Of a DNA stretch of 64,000 nucleotides, positions 1 through 9,317 are shown one piece after another. The notes beneath the pieces were generated by a model, which was not told the DNA's origin, ran no database searches, and saw nothing but the letters and a program-made list of their open reading frames with translations. Made by a program: the position numbers and the translations under genes. The stretch comes from an uncultured Desulfobulbaceae bacterium (GTDB taxonomy: Bacteria; Desulfobacterota; Desulfobulbia; Desulfobulbales; Desulfobulbaceae): positions 34,825 through 98,824 of the forward strand of contig CAMYLK010000012.1 in assembly GCA_947259225.1 (NCBI GenBank), read 5' to 3'. Position 1 is the stretch's first letter; each line of letters begins with the position of its first letter.

Positions 1-180
1 CTGAAGAAGAAAGGGCTCGGAGTGCTGATTTCAGATCACAATGTCCGGGAAACGCTTCAGGTCTGTGATTTTGCATACATCATGAATAACGGACAGATAC
101 TCACAAGCGGTGTAGCTGACGATATTATAGAAAGTGAAGTAGCACGTAAAATGTACCTGGGCGATAACTTCAGCATGTGA
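1..180 (+). CDS. lptB: LPS export ABC transporter ATPase LptB, C-terminal fragment
   Basis: The window opens inside a gene. The 59 visible residues show the end of an ABC ATPase: the H-loop in SDHNVRETL, then the D-AYI-NNG-IL-G segment and the ending RKMYLGDNFSM, which is characteristic of LptB. LptB is the cytoplasmic ATPase that powers LPS extraction by LptFG. The rpoN start lies 13 bases downstream, and lptB-rpoN is a widely conserved pair. The start and Walker motifs lie outside the window. The C-terminal signature makes LptB much more likely than another ABC ATPase. Confidence 0.88.
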   Translation: MKKKGLGVLISDHNVRETLQVCDFAYIMNNGQILTSGVADDIIESEVARKMYLGDNFSM

Positions 181-193
181 CAAAAGACAGACA

Positions 194-1642
194 GTGGCTC
201 TAGAACTCCGACAACAGCTTAAACTTGCGCAGAAACTGGTCATGACGCCACAGCTGCGCCAGGCAATCAAACTGTTGCAGCTTAACCGTCTCGAACTGAC
301 TGAAGCTCTGCAGGCCGAAATCGAGCAGAATCCGCTCCTGGAAGAGGTCACCGAAGAACCTGACCAGCTGTCGGTTTCTGATACACTATCTACTGAAGAA
401 AACAAGGAGGTGCCCGAGCCGGTCATTACCAGTCAAATTCCAGGTGATGACCCGTCCAGCCTGGCCGAGGTCAACTGGGCCGATTACGCTAACAACTTTG
501 ACAGTGATTTTTCCTTCGCCCGTGAAACACCTCCGGCTGATGCCCCTTCCCAGTTCGATTTCATCTCACGTCAACCGGGACTTGATGCCTACCTGCAATG
601 GCAGTTGACCCATCTCCAGCTTGATGAGCAGGAACTTGATATCGCCTATTTTATTATCGGCAACCTTGATAGTCACGGATTTCTTACCATCGACCTTCCT
701 GATATTTGCGCCGATACCGGCTGCTCGACAGAAAGTGCAGAACATGTTTTAAACCTGGTCCAGGATCTTGATCCGCCGGGGATTGCAGCTCGAAATATCC
801 GGGAATCCCTCCTGCTTCAGCTTGAAAGAAAAGGCATGAAAAATACGCTTGCCTATATAATTATCTGTGAGCACATGAGTCTTCTTGAAACAAGGAACTA
901 TCCTCTTATTGCCCGCCAGACAGGAGCAACCGCCCGAAATGTAATGAAGGAAATAGAAGTTATAACATCCCTGACACCTTATCCCGGTAATGAATTCAGT
1001 GATGAACAGATAAACTATGTCGTTCCTGATGTTTATGTATACAAAATTGATGACGAGTTCGTCATTCAGCTCAACAATGATGGACTCCCGCAGCTTGGAC
1101 TTTCAAAGGAATATCTTTCCCTGCTCAAGCAGAAAAAATCCCTTAGTTCAGAGTCTGTGGGCTATCTCAGAGAAAAACAGCGAAACGCCGAATGGTTTCT
1201 TAAATCCATCCAGCAGCGCCAGCGGACCATCTACAAGGTCATGGAAAGTATCCTCAATTTCCAGCGGGAATTTTTTGACCATGGGCCCAGCCATCTGAAA
1301 CCACTTATTCTCAGAGATGTTGCCAATGATATTGACATGCATGAATCAACAGTCAGCAGGGTAACCTCAAACAAGTACGCCCACACACCCCAGGGTATTT
1401 ACGAATTAAAATATTTCTTCAGTACCGCAGTGGCAACAGTCGATGGTGAGACTGTCGCTTCGGAAAGCATAAGAAACAGGATACGTCAGCTTATCCAGAA
1501 CGAAAACCAGGCCAAGCCACTGAGTGACAACAAAATATCCGATATCCTGAAGGGAGAAAATATAAAGGTGGCGAGGCGCACTGTTGCCAAGTACAGGGAT
1601 CAAATGGGAATTCTCCCCGTAAAGTATAGAAGAAAAAAATAA
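194..1642 (+). CDS. rpoN: RNA polymerase sigma-54 factor
   Basis: This 482-residue protein starts at GTG. Region I begins with the glutamine- and leucine-rich motif MTPQLRQAIKLLQL. A core-binding region follows, then the DNA-binding domain with an HTH around residues 370-400, and the RpoN box ARRTVAKYR at about residues 460-468, which contacts the -24 promoter element. The length is normal for the family. The GTG start is chosen because the N-terminus then aligns with known RpoN; the Shine-Dalgarno site is weak. It sits between lptB and ptsN. Transcription by sigma-54 needs AAA+ activators, and one is encoded at 45406-46989. Confidence 0.97.
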   Translation: MALELRQQLKLAQKLVMTPQLRQAIKLLQLNRLELTEALQAEIEQNPLLEEVTEEPDQLSVSDTLSTEENKEVPEPVITSQIPGDDPSSLAEVNWADYANNFDSDFSFARETPPADAPSQFDFISRQPGLDAYLQWQLTHLQLDEQELDIAYFIIGNLDSHGFLTIDLPDICADTGCSTESAEHVLNLVQDLDPPGIAARNIRESLLLQLERKGMKNTLAYIIICEHMSLLETRNYPLIARQTGATARNVMKEIEVITSLTPYPGNEFSDEQINYVVPDVYVYKIDDEFVIQLNNDGLPQLGLSKEYLSLLKQKKSLSSESVGYLREKQRNAEWFLKSIQQRQRTIYKVMESILNFQREFFDHGPSHLKPLILRDVANDIDMHESTVSRVTSNKYAHTPQGIYELKYFFSTAVATVDGETVASESIRNRIRQLIQNENQAKPLSDNKISDILKGENIKVARRTVAKYRDQMGILPVKYRRKK

Positions 1643-1650
1643 ACCCTACC

Positions 1651-2115
1651 ATGTTGGAATTAAAAGAAGACAGCGTTCTTCTTGATATTAAGGCCAGGAA
1701 TAAAGACGGCGTTCTGAAAGAACTGGCGGCAGCTGTTCACAGGGACTGCCCCCAGGTAGACCTTGATACCCTTTACAGACTGCTGCGTGAGCGGGAAAAC
1801 ATAGGGTCAACCGGTGTCGGGAATGGCGTAGCCATACCCCATGCCAAAGTGAGCAAACTTGACCGTATTCACCTTGGTTTTGGCCGCAGCAATGAGGGCA
1901 TAGGGTTTGAGGCCATCGACAACCAACCGGTTCACTTTATTGTCATGATTCTTTCACCACCGGACAAACCGGATGAATACCTCAAAACACTCGGGGCTGT
2001 CAGCCGCGTTTTGAAAAAACCGGAGATACGCCAGCAGCTGAGTATGGCGGAAGATCGCAATAACATACTGGAAATCCTGCAGGATTTCCAGTTACTTCCA
2101 GAAAGAAAAAAGTAA
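1651..2115 (+). CDS. ptsN: PTS IIA-like nitrogen regulatory protein PtsN
   Basis: This 154-residue EIIA(Ntr) domain carries the phosphorylatable histidine in GVAIPHAKV (His64). It receives phosphate from NPr/EI-Ntr and regulates rather than transports sugar. It starts 8 bases after rpoN and is probably co-transcribed with it. In many proteobacteria an hpf/raiA gene lies between rpoN and ptsN; none is present here. Confidence 0.93.
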   Translation: MLELKEDSVLLDIKARNKDGVLKELAAAVHRDCPQVDLDTLYRLLRERENIGSTGVGNGVAIPHAKVSKLDRIHLGFGRSNEGIGFEAIDNQPVHFIVMILSPPDKPDEYLKTLGAVSRVLKKPEIRQQLSMAEDRNNILEILQDFQLLPERKK

Positions 2116-2129
2116 CTGGATACCTCTAT

Positions 2130-3479
2130 TTACCTCCGGATCATCTCTGATATCTGAAAAGCCATCTCCAGGCTCTGTTCAGCATTCAATCGCGGATCGC
2201 AGGTTGTCAGATACTTCTCACTCAACTGATCATCCACAAGCTGGCGGGCACCACCGACACATTCTGTGACATTGTTGCCGGTAAGTTCAAAATGAACACC
2301 TCCCGGCACGGTCCCTTCTGACCAGTGTATTTCAAAAAAACAGCGCAGCTCTGCAAGAATATCATCAAAATTTCTCGTTTTGTGACCGCTTGTGGCTGTA
2401 AAGGTGTTGGCATGCATCGGATCACATGTCCAGACAACATGATGCCCTTCCTTCTTCATCGCACGAATAAGCTGTGGCAGGTATTGCTCAATTCCTTTAG
2501 CGCCAAACCTGGTGATAAGCGATATGCGGCCCGGTTCGTTCTCAGGATTAAGCTTCTCGATAATAGCCAGGATATCGTCAATGTCATGCTTGGGCCCGAT
2601 TTTCATACCCAATGGGTTGAGAACCCCCCGTAAAAACTCGATATGCGCCCCATCAATCTGACGAGTCCGGTCACCGATCCACAGCATGTGCGCTGAACAG
2701 TCGTACCAGTCGCCCGTGGTTGAATCCTGCCTGGTTAAGGCCTCTTCATATCCCAGAAACAGGGCCTCGTGCGAGGTAAAAAACTGGGCCTGTTTCAGCT
2801 GGGGAATATCCGTAGAAATTCCTATGGTTTCCATAAAATCAAGCGCTTGGCTGAGCTGGTTGGCCAGCCGCTCATACGACCTGCCCATGGGTGACTGCTT
2901 GACAAATTCCTGGTTCCAGGCATGTACCCTGTGCAGTGCAGCAAACCCGCCCCTGGTAAAGGCCCGTAGAAGGTTGAGTGTCGATGCGGACAGGTAGTAT
3001 CCCTTCAGCATACGTTCAGGGTCAGGGATTCGAGCCTCTTCTGCAGGCTCAATTGAGTTGGCCATGTCACCCCGGTAGCTCGGAATTTCCACACCATCAA
3101 CAACTTCCGTATCGCTGGAACGCGGTTTGGCGTACTGACCTGCAATGCGCCCAACCTTAACAACAGGCTTTCCTCCGGCATAGGTGAGGATAACGGCCAT
3201 CTGCAGCAGAACTTTCAGGGTTTCACGAATATTAGGGGCTGTACAATTGGCAAATTCCTCTGAACAGTCTCCGCCCTGAAGAAGAAAAGCATCGCCATTC
3301 ACGGCTTTTGCCAGCAATTTTTTCAGTTCCCTTATCTCTCCAGCAAAGACCAAAGGAGGTAGTGCGGAAATACTTTCAATGACCTGGTTAAATTTTTCCT
3401 GATCCGGCCATTTTGGCTGTTGCAGGGCTGTATAATTCTGCCAGCTTGATTTATTCCAGGTTACGGTTTTCTGTGTCAT
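2130..3479 (-). CDS. 3-deoxy-7-phosphoheptulonate synthase, class II
   Basis: This 449-residue protein is a plant/actinobacterial-type (class II) DAHP synthase, which condenses PEP and erythrose 4-phosphate as the first step of the shikimate pathway. Visible motifs include FLLQGGDCSEEF near residues 65-76, the KVGRIAGQYAKPRS segment, a SYRGD motif, and the C-terminal WTCDPMHANT and GGVHFELTGNNVTECVGG segments that bind substrate and metal. The length is typical. It converges with ptsN, leaving 14 bases between the stops. aroD, another shikimate gene, lies 13 kb away on the other strand. Confidence 0.96.
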   Translation of the reverse strand: MTQKTVTWNKSSWQNYTALQQPKWPDQEKFNQVIESISALPPLVFAGEIRELKKLLAKAVNGDAFLLQGGDCSEEFANCTAPNIRETLKVLLQMAVILTYAGGKPVVKVGRIAGQYAKPRSSDTEVVDGVEIPSYRGDMANSIEPAEEARIPDPERMLKGYYLSASTLNLLRAFTRGGFAALHRVHAWNQEFVKQSPMGRSYERLANQLSQALDFMETIGISTDIPQLKQAQFFTSHEALFLGYEEALTRQDSTTGDWYDCSAHMLWIGDRTRQIDGAHIEFLRGVLNPLGMKIGPKHDIDDILAIIEKLNPENEPGRISLITRFGAKGIEQYLPQLIRAMKKEGHHVVWTCDPMHANTFTATSGHKTRNFDDILAELRCFFEIHWSEGTVPGGVHFELTGNNVTECVGGARQLVDDQLSEKYLTTCDPRLNAEQSLEMAFQISEMIRR

Positions 3480-3516
3480 TTCTTTATCTCGTTGGTCAAA
3501 TTAATGCTTATTTCAT

Positions 3517-4179
3517 TTATTTCTTAAAGGACGCCTCATCTTCAGGAAGAAGACAGGTCCCGTCTTTACAGCAGACTTCAACATCATACGCATTTAAAAT
3601 CCTCTCCTCCCTTTCCCTTTTTTCCAGGTCGCGAAAAGGGGAGAAAGATCTTTCCCGGAGTATGGCAAAGGCCCGATTCCGGTCCGGGACCGCATCCATC
3701 CCTGTGCCCAGGACCTCTCCGGTCAGGGTGTCGAGCACTTCAGCCTCTCGGCAATTCGTCACCACAGCCAATGGTATCCTGTAGTCGGGCTCCAGAATGC
3801 GGGCAGCAGCTATAGCCGGTCTTTCTCTGGTTACGAGGGAGCCCGGTCCATATCGGATAATCATAATACGGAAGCCGTCGAGGCAAACGGTAAGTTCAAT
3901 GAGAGACTTGACGTACTGGTTATTGAATGTTGTCTCAATACAACGCCGCGGCTCCAGTTCGTCCACGGCATACCCCTTTTCTTCAACAAGCCATCTGGCC
4001 AGCTCCTGCCGGCACCTTTCATCATCCGTATCCGGTAGTTCTTCACCGGTCAGATAATCTTTAAGGGTACCATACACTATATGGTGGCCGGACGTGTCAA
4101 CCATAAAACCCCTTGTGAAAAATGATTCTCCGGGTAAGAGATGCTTCGACTTATCGGTTGTACGGAAAAATACGTACAA
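3517..4179 (-). CDS. HsdR N-terminal-domain (HSDR_N_2-like) protein, stand-alone
   Basis: This protein of up to 220 residues resembles the small stand-alone proteins annotated as type I restriction enzyme HsdR N-terminal domain. The core runs VYGTLKDYL...RQELARWLVEEKGY, with a PD-(D/E)XK-like nuclease fold region ending AVVTNCREAEVLDTLTGEVLG. No helicase motor or HsdM/HsdS partner is near, so restriction activity is unlikely. It follows the AcsE-like gene by 27 bases and is likely in its operon. The longest frame uses TTG at 4179; an ATG at 4104 is preceded by an AAGGGG element and is a good alternative start. The true function is unknown. Confidence 0.72.
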   Translation of the reverse strand: MYVFFRTTDKSKHLLPGESFFTRGFMVDTSGHHIVYGTLKDYLTGEELPDTDDERCRQELARWLVEEKGYAVDELEPRRCIETTFNNQYVKSLIELTVCLDGFRIMIIRYGPGSLVTRERPAIAAARILEPDYRIPLAVVTNCREAEVLDTLTGEVLGTGMDAVPDRNRAFAILRERSFSPFRDLEKREREERILNAYDVEVCCKDGTCLLPEDEASFKK

Positions 4180-4206
4180 CCGTACATTCCCGTTACGTGT
4201 CTTTTC

Positions 4207-5103
4207 TTACAGCTCCAGCCAGGATTCGGAAAAAACGGTCTGCCCCATGAGTGCCTTGCAGGTCTTATAATGCTCTAGAGCAGCACCTTCCAAGGTTGAG
4301 GGATCAGGGTCATTGCCATCCATCATGGAGTGGACCATATCAACATGGTCTTGACGCTCACCCTTGCAGATGGCCATCAATTCTGCGTCATAGGAATTGA
4401 CAATAGCAGTAGACAGACCATGTTTCATCAGCATCATCAGGTAGGTACGATCAAGATATTTGCGCAGCTTCTCATCAACCCCGTTGGACACATTTGACAG
4501 GCCGATGGTGGAGCCAGCGCCTGGGGCAATGTCCTGCAGCATACTCAGGAATTCAAGTCCGGCCAGGGTCTGGTCAGCCCCCAGGGTGATGGGAGAGGCA
4601 ATGGGGTCAAACAGCATTTTTTCATTGGGAATACCTGCTTCGGTCAGGGCCATCAACAGGTCTACCGCAAGAGCTGCCCTTTCGTTGGAATCTCTGGGCA
4701 TGCCATCAGGGCCCCACAGCAGAGCAACCACTTCACATCCTGCTTCAGCTGCCACCGGCACCAGGGCTTCCATGCGCTCCGGCCTGGCCATAATTGAGTT
4801 CAGGACAGCTTTGTCCTTATTAGTCACAGCCTTGAAGCCGGCGGTCATGGCATCAACATTCGTAGTATCAAGAACAAGTGGCAGGTCACTTACTTCCTGA
4901 ACTACTTCAACGACCCAGGGCATAAGCTCTTCGCCATCCTTACGGGCCGGCCCGATGTTGAGATCGAGGTAGGAGGCTCCGGCAGCGGTTTCCTCTTTTG
5001 CCATTTCCTGAATAGGTGCAGGATTGCGTTCCTTCATAGCTGCCCCGCTTCTCGTCCCCATAATATTGATACTTTCGGCAATCGCCTTAACCGTCGTGGC
5101 CAT
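4207..5103 (-). CDS. acsE: Methyltetrahydrofolate:corrinoid methyltransferase (AcsE-like)
   Basis: This 298-residue protein has a dihydropteroate-synthase-like TIM barrel. It contains NIMGTRSG near the start, SYLDLNIGPARKDG around residue 45, VLDTTN, and GLSNVSNG near residue 205. These match the pterin-binding methyltransferases that move the methyl group of methyl-THF to a corrinoid protein (AcsE, or the MetH pterin domain). In a sulfur-metabolising anaerobe this suggests the methyl branch of the Wood-Ljungdahl pathway. No other acs gene is in the window, so a role with another corrinoid partner is possible. An AGGAGA-like Shine-Dalgarno lies just upstream of the ATG. Confidence 0.86.
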   Translation of the reverse strand: MATTVKAIAESINIMGTRSGAAMKERNPAPIQEMAKEETAAGASYLDLNIGPARKDGEELMPWVVEVVQEVSDLPLVLDTTNVDAMTAGFKAVTNKDKAVLNSIMARPERMEALVPVAAEAGCEVVALLWGPDGMPRDSNERAALAVDLLMALTEAGIPNEKMLFDPIASPITLGADQTLAGLEFLSMLQDIAPGAGSTIGLSNVSNGVDEKLRKYLDRTYLMMLMKHGLSTAIVNSYDAELMAICKGERQDHVDMVHSMMDGNDPDPSTLEGAALEHYKTCKALMGQTVFSESWLEL

Positions 5104-5319
5104 TTTATTTCTCCTTTACCTGGATTTATAACGTGAAATGCTTATTTCTTTTTTTATGAAAAGGTGATAATTTATCGTGCTTAAGCATAGTTGTCAATCT
5201 GCAAATTTGACTGACCAAGAGCAAACCTACAAATCTATTACTACTTGAAACAGAATCAGAATAATTTTTCTTCTCATTTCATTATGAACTGATATCCGTT
5301 TCAGTTATTCGGAGTTATT

Positions 5320-7449
5320 ATGAGTTATTATCGCCATCTTGCCTCCTGGCTCTTTATTGTTTTGTTAAGTGCCCCGGGATACGCCAAGGTAATGCCGGTA
5401 GAGTTTGATACCGGAAGAAATCGTCTCATTGGATATATTTTAAGCCACCAGCTTCCAGCTCAGCACTTCGCGCATAAAACACTGGATGACATCTCGCCGG
5501 CCGCCTTCGACCTCTACATTAAGCAGCTGGATCCGAGAAAAAGGTTTCTCCTGCAAAGTGACATCCAGCAGCTCCGTATTTTTACCGATCGCATTGACGA
5601 TGAATTGCGCAGTGGTGAATTTGGCCTGCCCGACAAGGGCTTAATAATACTCAACGCCAGAATAAAGGAAGTCGAGGTTATGGCCCGCGAGTTGATGGAT
5701 AAGGGCTTTGATCATGACCGGAAAGACTTTTTACAGGCAGATATTAAAAAACTCGATTATGCCTCGAGTAAAGACGAACTTAGCGATCGCTGGCGCCGGG
5801 TCCTCAAGCTCCAGGCAATAGAAACCTACCTTGATTTACTCGAACAGGAACAAAAGGAGGGCTCGCAGGAAGGTGATGAGCCCGGCCCTGAGGACATTCT
5901 TACAGCCCCTCCCCTTTTTGATCAAGACATATGGAACAAAGCACTGGATAAAGTAAAAACCCGCAACGAGAACTACCTGCAGCGGCTGCTGAAGGAGACT
6001 CGCCAGGAGCATTATAACCGCTACTTTGATGCCGTGGCAAGAGCCTTTGATCCTCATTCAAATTATATGGCACCAACTTCCAAGCAGGACTTTGACATCC
6101 ATATGAGAGGTACACTTGAAGGGATCGGAGCCCTGCTTCGAGAAGATGAGGGACATATAAAAGTAGTACGGATAATTCCGGGAAGCGCGGCCATGCGGCA
6201 AGGTGACCTTCAGGCGGAAGACACGATACTTTCTGTTGCCGAAAGTGAAGGGGAACCGATTGACATTACTGACATGAGAATTCGGGAAGCTGTCAGTTAT
6301 ATAAGAGGTCCCAAGGGGACTGAGGTTGTCCTGACAGTGCAGAAACCGGACAGTTCCAAAAAAACAATCCCTATTGTTCGCGATGTTGTCCAGATAGAAG
6401 AAACCTACGTCAAGTCGGAAACGCTTGTCGACAACAACGGCAAAAAGATCGGGTATATAAAAATTCCAAGTTTTTACCGGGATTTTACAGCAAAGGAAAA
6501 TAACAATAATGCGCGCAATGTGACCAGCGACACGGCGAAGGAACTGCACCGCCTTAAAAACGAGAAAATTGGAGGACTCATCCTTGATTTACGCAACAAC
6601 GGTGGCGGTTCACTTGCAGACGCCGTTGACGTATCCGGCCTTTTCCTTCCCGGCGGTCCTGTTGTTCAGGTAAAAAATTCCACGGGCAAGATCAGGGTGC
6701 TGGAAGATATTGACAAAAATGTCCAGTATGACGGCCCGGTCATCGTTCTTGTAAACAAGTTTTCCGCTTCAGCTTCTGAAATCCTGGCAGCCGCTCTCCA
6801 GGATTACGGCAGGGCTCTGGTTATCGGTGGAGAACACACCCACGGTAAGGGTACAGTACAATCTATGGTTGATATGAACAGGAACCTCCCGCTTTTTCAC
6901 CGAAAAAAATACGAAGACCTGGGGGCATTGAAAATAACTATCCAGCAATTTTACAGAATAAACGGCGAATCCACCCAGTATAAAGGTATTGTACCGGATG
7001 TGGTCGTACCCACCGTATTTGATTATCTTAAAAGCGGAGAAAAACACCAGGACTATTCACTCCCCTGGGACCAGGTAGACGGAGCATCATACGAGAAATG
7101 GCGTCAGAATTCCCTCAAGGAGGATTATGTCTCGCTTCTCAGCAGCAAATGGGTTAAGCAAAACGCTGAATTCAAAAAAATAATCCAGAGAACAGACAAA
7201 GCCCAGGAGAGATCCGAACGCACAGAAATACCCGTGTATCTTGAAGGTGCCATGAATGAACGCCAGGAATTGAAAGCCTTGTCTGAATTAGAGGACAAGC
7301 TGGCACACCTGAACGGCACAACCGAAAACCAGGAGCCCGAATCAGGGACGAAAAAAGACCTCAAGGAGCAGCTGCAGAAAGACCCTTACGTGCAGCTGGC
7401 CATTCATCTCATGTTCACACCGGTGTTTGTATCAACAACCACTAAGTGA
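5320..7449 (+). CDS. prc: Carboxy-terminal processing protease Prc/Tsp (S41A)
   Basis: This 709-residue periplasmic protease starts with a signal peptide ending near GYAKV. An N-terminal helical domain follows, with a PDZ domain at about residues 255-340 (GIGALLREDEG, PGSAAMRQGDL) and the S41 catalytic core. The Ser-Lys dyad is visible as the middle serine of NKFSASASEI (about Ser484) and the lysine of THGKGTVQ (about Lys510). A Tsp-type C-terminal extension is present. It degrades periplasmic proteins with non-polar C-termini. It is divergent from the AcsE-like gene across a 216-bp AT-rich spacer that must hold both promoters. Confidence 0.95.
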   Translation: MSYYRHLASWLFIVLLSAPGYAKVMPVEFDTGRNRLIGYILSHQLPAQHFAHKTLDDISPAAFDLYIKQLDPRKRFLLQSDIQQLRIFTDRIDDELRSGEFGLPDKGLIILNARIKEVEVMARELMDKGFDHDRKDFLQADIKKLDYASSKDELSDRWRRVLKLQAIETYLDLLEQEQKEGSQEGDEPGPEDILTAPPLFDQDIWNKALDKVKTRNENYLQRLLKETRQEHYNRYFDAVARAFDPHSNYMAPTSKQDFDIHMRGTLEGIGALLREDEGHIKVVRIIPGSAAMRQGDLQAEDTILSVAESEGEPIDITDMRIREAVSYIRGPKGTEVVLTVQKPDSSKKTIPIVRDVVQIEETYVKSETLVDNNGKKIGYIKIPSFYRDFTAKENNNNARNVTSDTAKELHRLKNEKIGGLILDLRNNGGGSLADAVDVSGLFLPGGPVVQVKNSTGKIRVLEDIDKNVQYDGPVIVLVNKFSASASEILAAALQDYGRALVIGGEHTHGKGTVQSMVDMNRNLPLFHRKKYEDLGALKITIQQFYRINGESTQYKGIVPDVVVPTVFDYLKSGEKHQDYSLPWDQVDGASYEKWRQNSLKEDYVSLLSSKWVKQNAEFKKIIQRTDKAQERSERTEIPVYLEGAMNERQELKALSELEDKLAHLNGTTENQEPESGTKKDLKEQLQKDPYVQLAIHLMFTPVFVSTTTK

Positions 7450-7558
7450 CACTTTCGTAAAATTTTTCTTGAAAAGATATTTTAATCATGATAGTTCTTT
7501 GCAAATGGATGAACCTTCATTCATTTTTTTTATACGATCATCTTGCTGAACGGGGAAA

Positions 7559-8095
7559 ATGAAACTGTCTGAAACATTGCTCAACAAGAGAGACAAGATC
7601 CTTTCCGTCTGGGTCAACCGGACTTTGGACAGCTACACCTCTTCAGGTTTTTTTAAAAAAGCCAGCGACCAATTTGCCAACCCTATTGGTGCAAATATTA
7701 AAGACGGGCTCACCAAAGTCCTTGACCTGCTCTTGCAAGGTTCTGCTCCAGAAGAATTTGCCGAGCCGCTGGATCAGGTTATCAGGATCAGGGCAATACA
7801 GCAGTTTACGCCTTCCCAGGCTGTTGTTCCTTTTCTTGAGTTAAAATGGGTGATCCGGCAGATTCTATCCGAAGACAAGAAGGTTATTCTTCAAGAACTT
7901 GATTTGAACTCTCTCGATTGTGAAATAGACCGTGTTGCTCTTGCAGCCTTTGATATCTATACACAATGCAGGGAGCAGCTTTACCAGGTACGAATTAAAG
8001 AACTGAAAAGCGGGAATTATATTTTGAGTGATTCTGGCTGTTCTAACGCTATGCTGCGAAGGAATAAGCGGGATGATTCCTCAAAGATCAACTGA
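7559..8095 (+). CDS. RsbRD N-terminal domain protein upstream of dsrM
   Basis: This 178-residue, mostly helical protein (LLNKRDKILSVWVNRTLDSY, RIRAIQQFTPSQAVVPFLELKWVI) matches the RsbRD N-terminal domain found at the head of dsrMKJOP operons in many sulfate reducers. It lacks a STAS domain and has no transmembrane segment. It ends 132 bases before dsrM on the same strand. A sensory or regulatory role for the Dsr complex is inferred from this conserved position and is not demonstrated. No haem-binding motif is seen. Confidence 0.85.
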   Translation: MKLSETLLNKRDKILSVWVNRTLDSYTSSGFFKKASDQFANPIGANIKDGLTKVLDLLLQGSAPEEFAEPLDQVIRIRAIQQFTPSQAVVPFLELKWVIRQILSEDKKVILQELDLNSLDCEIDRVALAAFDIYTQCREQLYQVRIKELKSGNYILSDSGCSNAMLRRNKRDDSSKIN

Positions 8096-8227
8096 CCGTT
8101 TGAATAGATTTCAAGACAGCATTGCGCTGTCCTGAGGCCGGCAGCCGAGGGGACTGTCGGCAATTTTGGCTTTTTCTGCAATTGAAAAATTGCCATTACC
8201 TTTCAATTTGATGCTAGGGAGTGATCG

Positions 8228-9280
8228 ATGAAGTATGTCATCCCGTTGTTGGCAGTCATTGCCTTGGTGGCGATTGCATGGATAGGGTCTAAAATACCCG
8301 GCATGCAATATCTCTTTGGTGTTGCAATTCCTTACCTGGCTATTGCAACCTTCATTGGCGGATTCTGCTACAGGGTCGTCCACTGGGGCAAGTCCCCGGT
8401 GCCTTTCAAGATCCCGACCACCTGTGGTCAGCAATATTCTCTGCCATGGATCAAGCACGACAAGCTTGAATCGCCTGTCAATACCTCACAGGTGGTGGCC
8501 AGAATGTTTCTGGAAATAGTATTTTTCCGGTCTCTCTGGCGCAACACGAAAGCCGAGGTACATGACGGTCCCACACTGACCTATGAGTCGAGCAAGTGGC
8601 TCTGGCTCTTCGGCATTCTCTTTCACTACAGTTTCCTGGTCATTGTGCTGCGTCACATGCGCCTGTTCCTTGAACCGGTACCTGGCTTTATCCAGGCTCT
8701 GGAGTTTGGTGACAGTATCCTGCAGATCGGCGCACCGACCATGTATCTTACCGACCTGACTATTCTACTGGGCCTGCTGCTTCTGTTCGGCCGCCGGCTG
8801 GTCAACCGCCAGGTGCGCTATATTTCACTTGTAAACGATTACTTTCCCCTGTTCCTCATATTCGGTATCGCGGTAACCGGCATCCTCATGCGGTTCTTCA
8901 TCCGGACGGATGTTGATATCGTGGCCATCAAACGACTGGCTGTCGGTCTGGCTACATTTCAGCCGACAATCAGTACCGATATAGCTTCGATATTTTATAT
9001 TCATATTTTTCTCGTCAGTGTGCTGCTCGCCTACTTTCCGTTCAGCAAACTGATGCATTTGGGCGGAATTTTTCTCAGCCCCACGCGAAACATGGCTAAC
9101 AATTCCAGGATGCAAAGGCACATCAACCCATGGAACCCTGACGTTAAGCCGCATTCGTATGCCGGCTATGAAGATGAATACAGAGAGTTTATGGTTGATG
9201 CCGGTATTCCGGTGGAAAAAGAGCTGCCTCCGAAGGCTGACGAGCCGGAGCAGGCAGAAGAGCCCCCAAAGGCTGACTAA
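8228..9280 (+). CDS. dsrM: Sulfite reduction-associated membrane subunit DsrM
   Basis: This 350-residue integral membrane protein has about six hydrophobic segments and resembles NarI-type b-haem subunits. Histidines in membrane context (LFHYSFLVIVLRHMRL, FYIHIFLVSVLLAYF) are candidate haem b ligands. It exchanges electrons between menaquinol and DsrK. The charged, proline- and glutamate-rich tail (EKELPPKADEPEQAEEPP) faces the cytoplasm and is not conserved. It is the first gene of the complete dsrMKJOP operon, with a GGGAG Shine-Dalgarno before the ATG and dsrK 37 bases downstream. Confidence 0.97.
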   Translation: MKYVIPLLAVIALVAIAWIGSKIPGMQYLFGVAIPYLAIATFIGGFCYRVVHWGKSPVPFKIPTTCGQQYSLPWIKHDKLESPVNTSQVVARMFLEIVFFRSLWRNTKAEVHDGPTLTYESSKWLWLFGILFHYSFLVIVLRHMRLFLEPVPGFIQALEFGDSILQIGAPTMYLTDLTILLGLLLLFGRRLVNRQVRYISLVNDYFPLFLIFGIAVTGILMRFFIRTDVDIVAIKRLAVGLATFQPTISTDIASIFYIHIFLVSVLLAYFPFSKLMHLGGIFLSPTRNMANNSRMQRHINPWNPDVKPHSYAGYEDEYREFMVDAGIPVEKELPPKADEPEQAEEPPKAD

Positions 9281-9317
9281 TAAGTCGGCATGGATATGAG
9301 GTGAGAAGGATATAACA

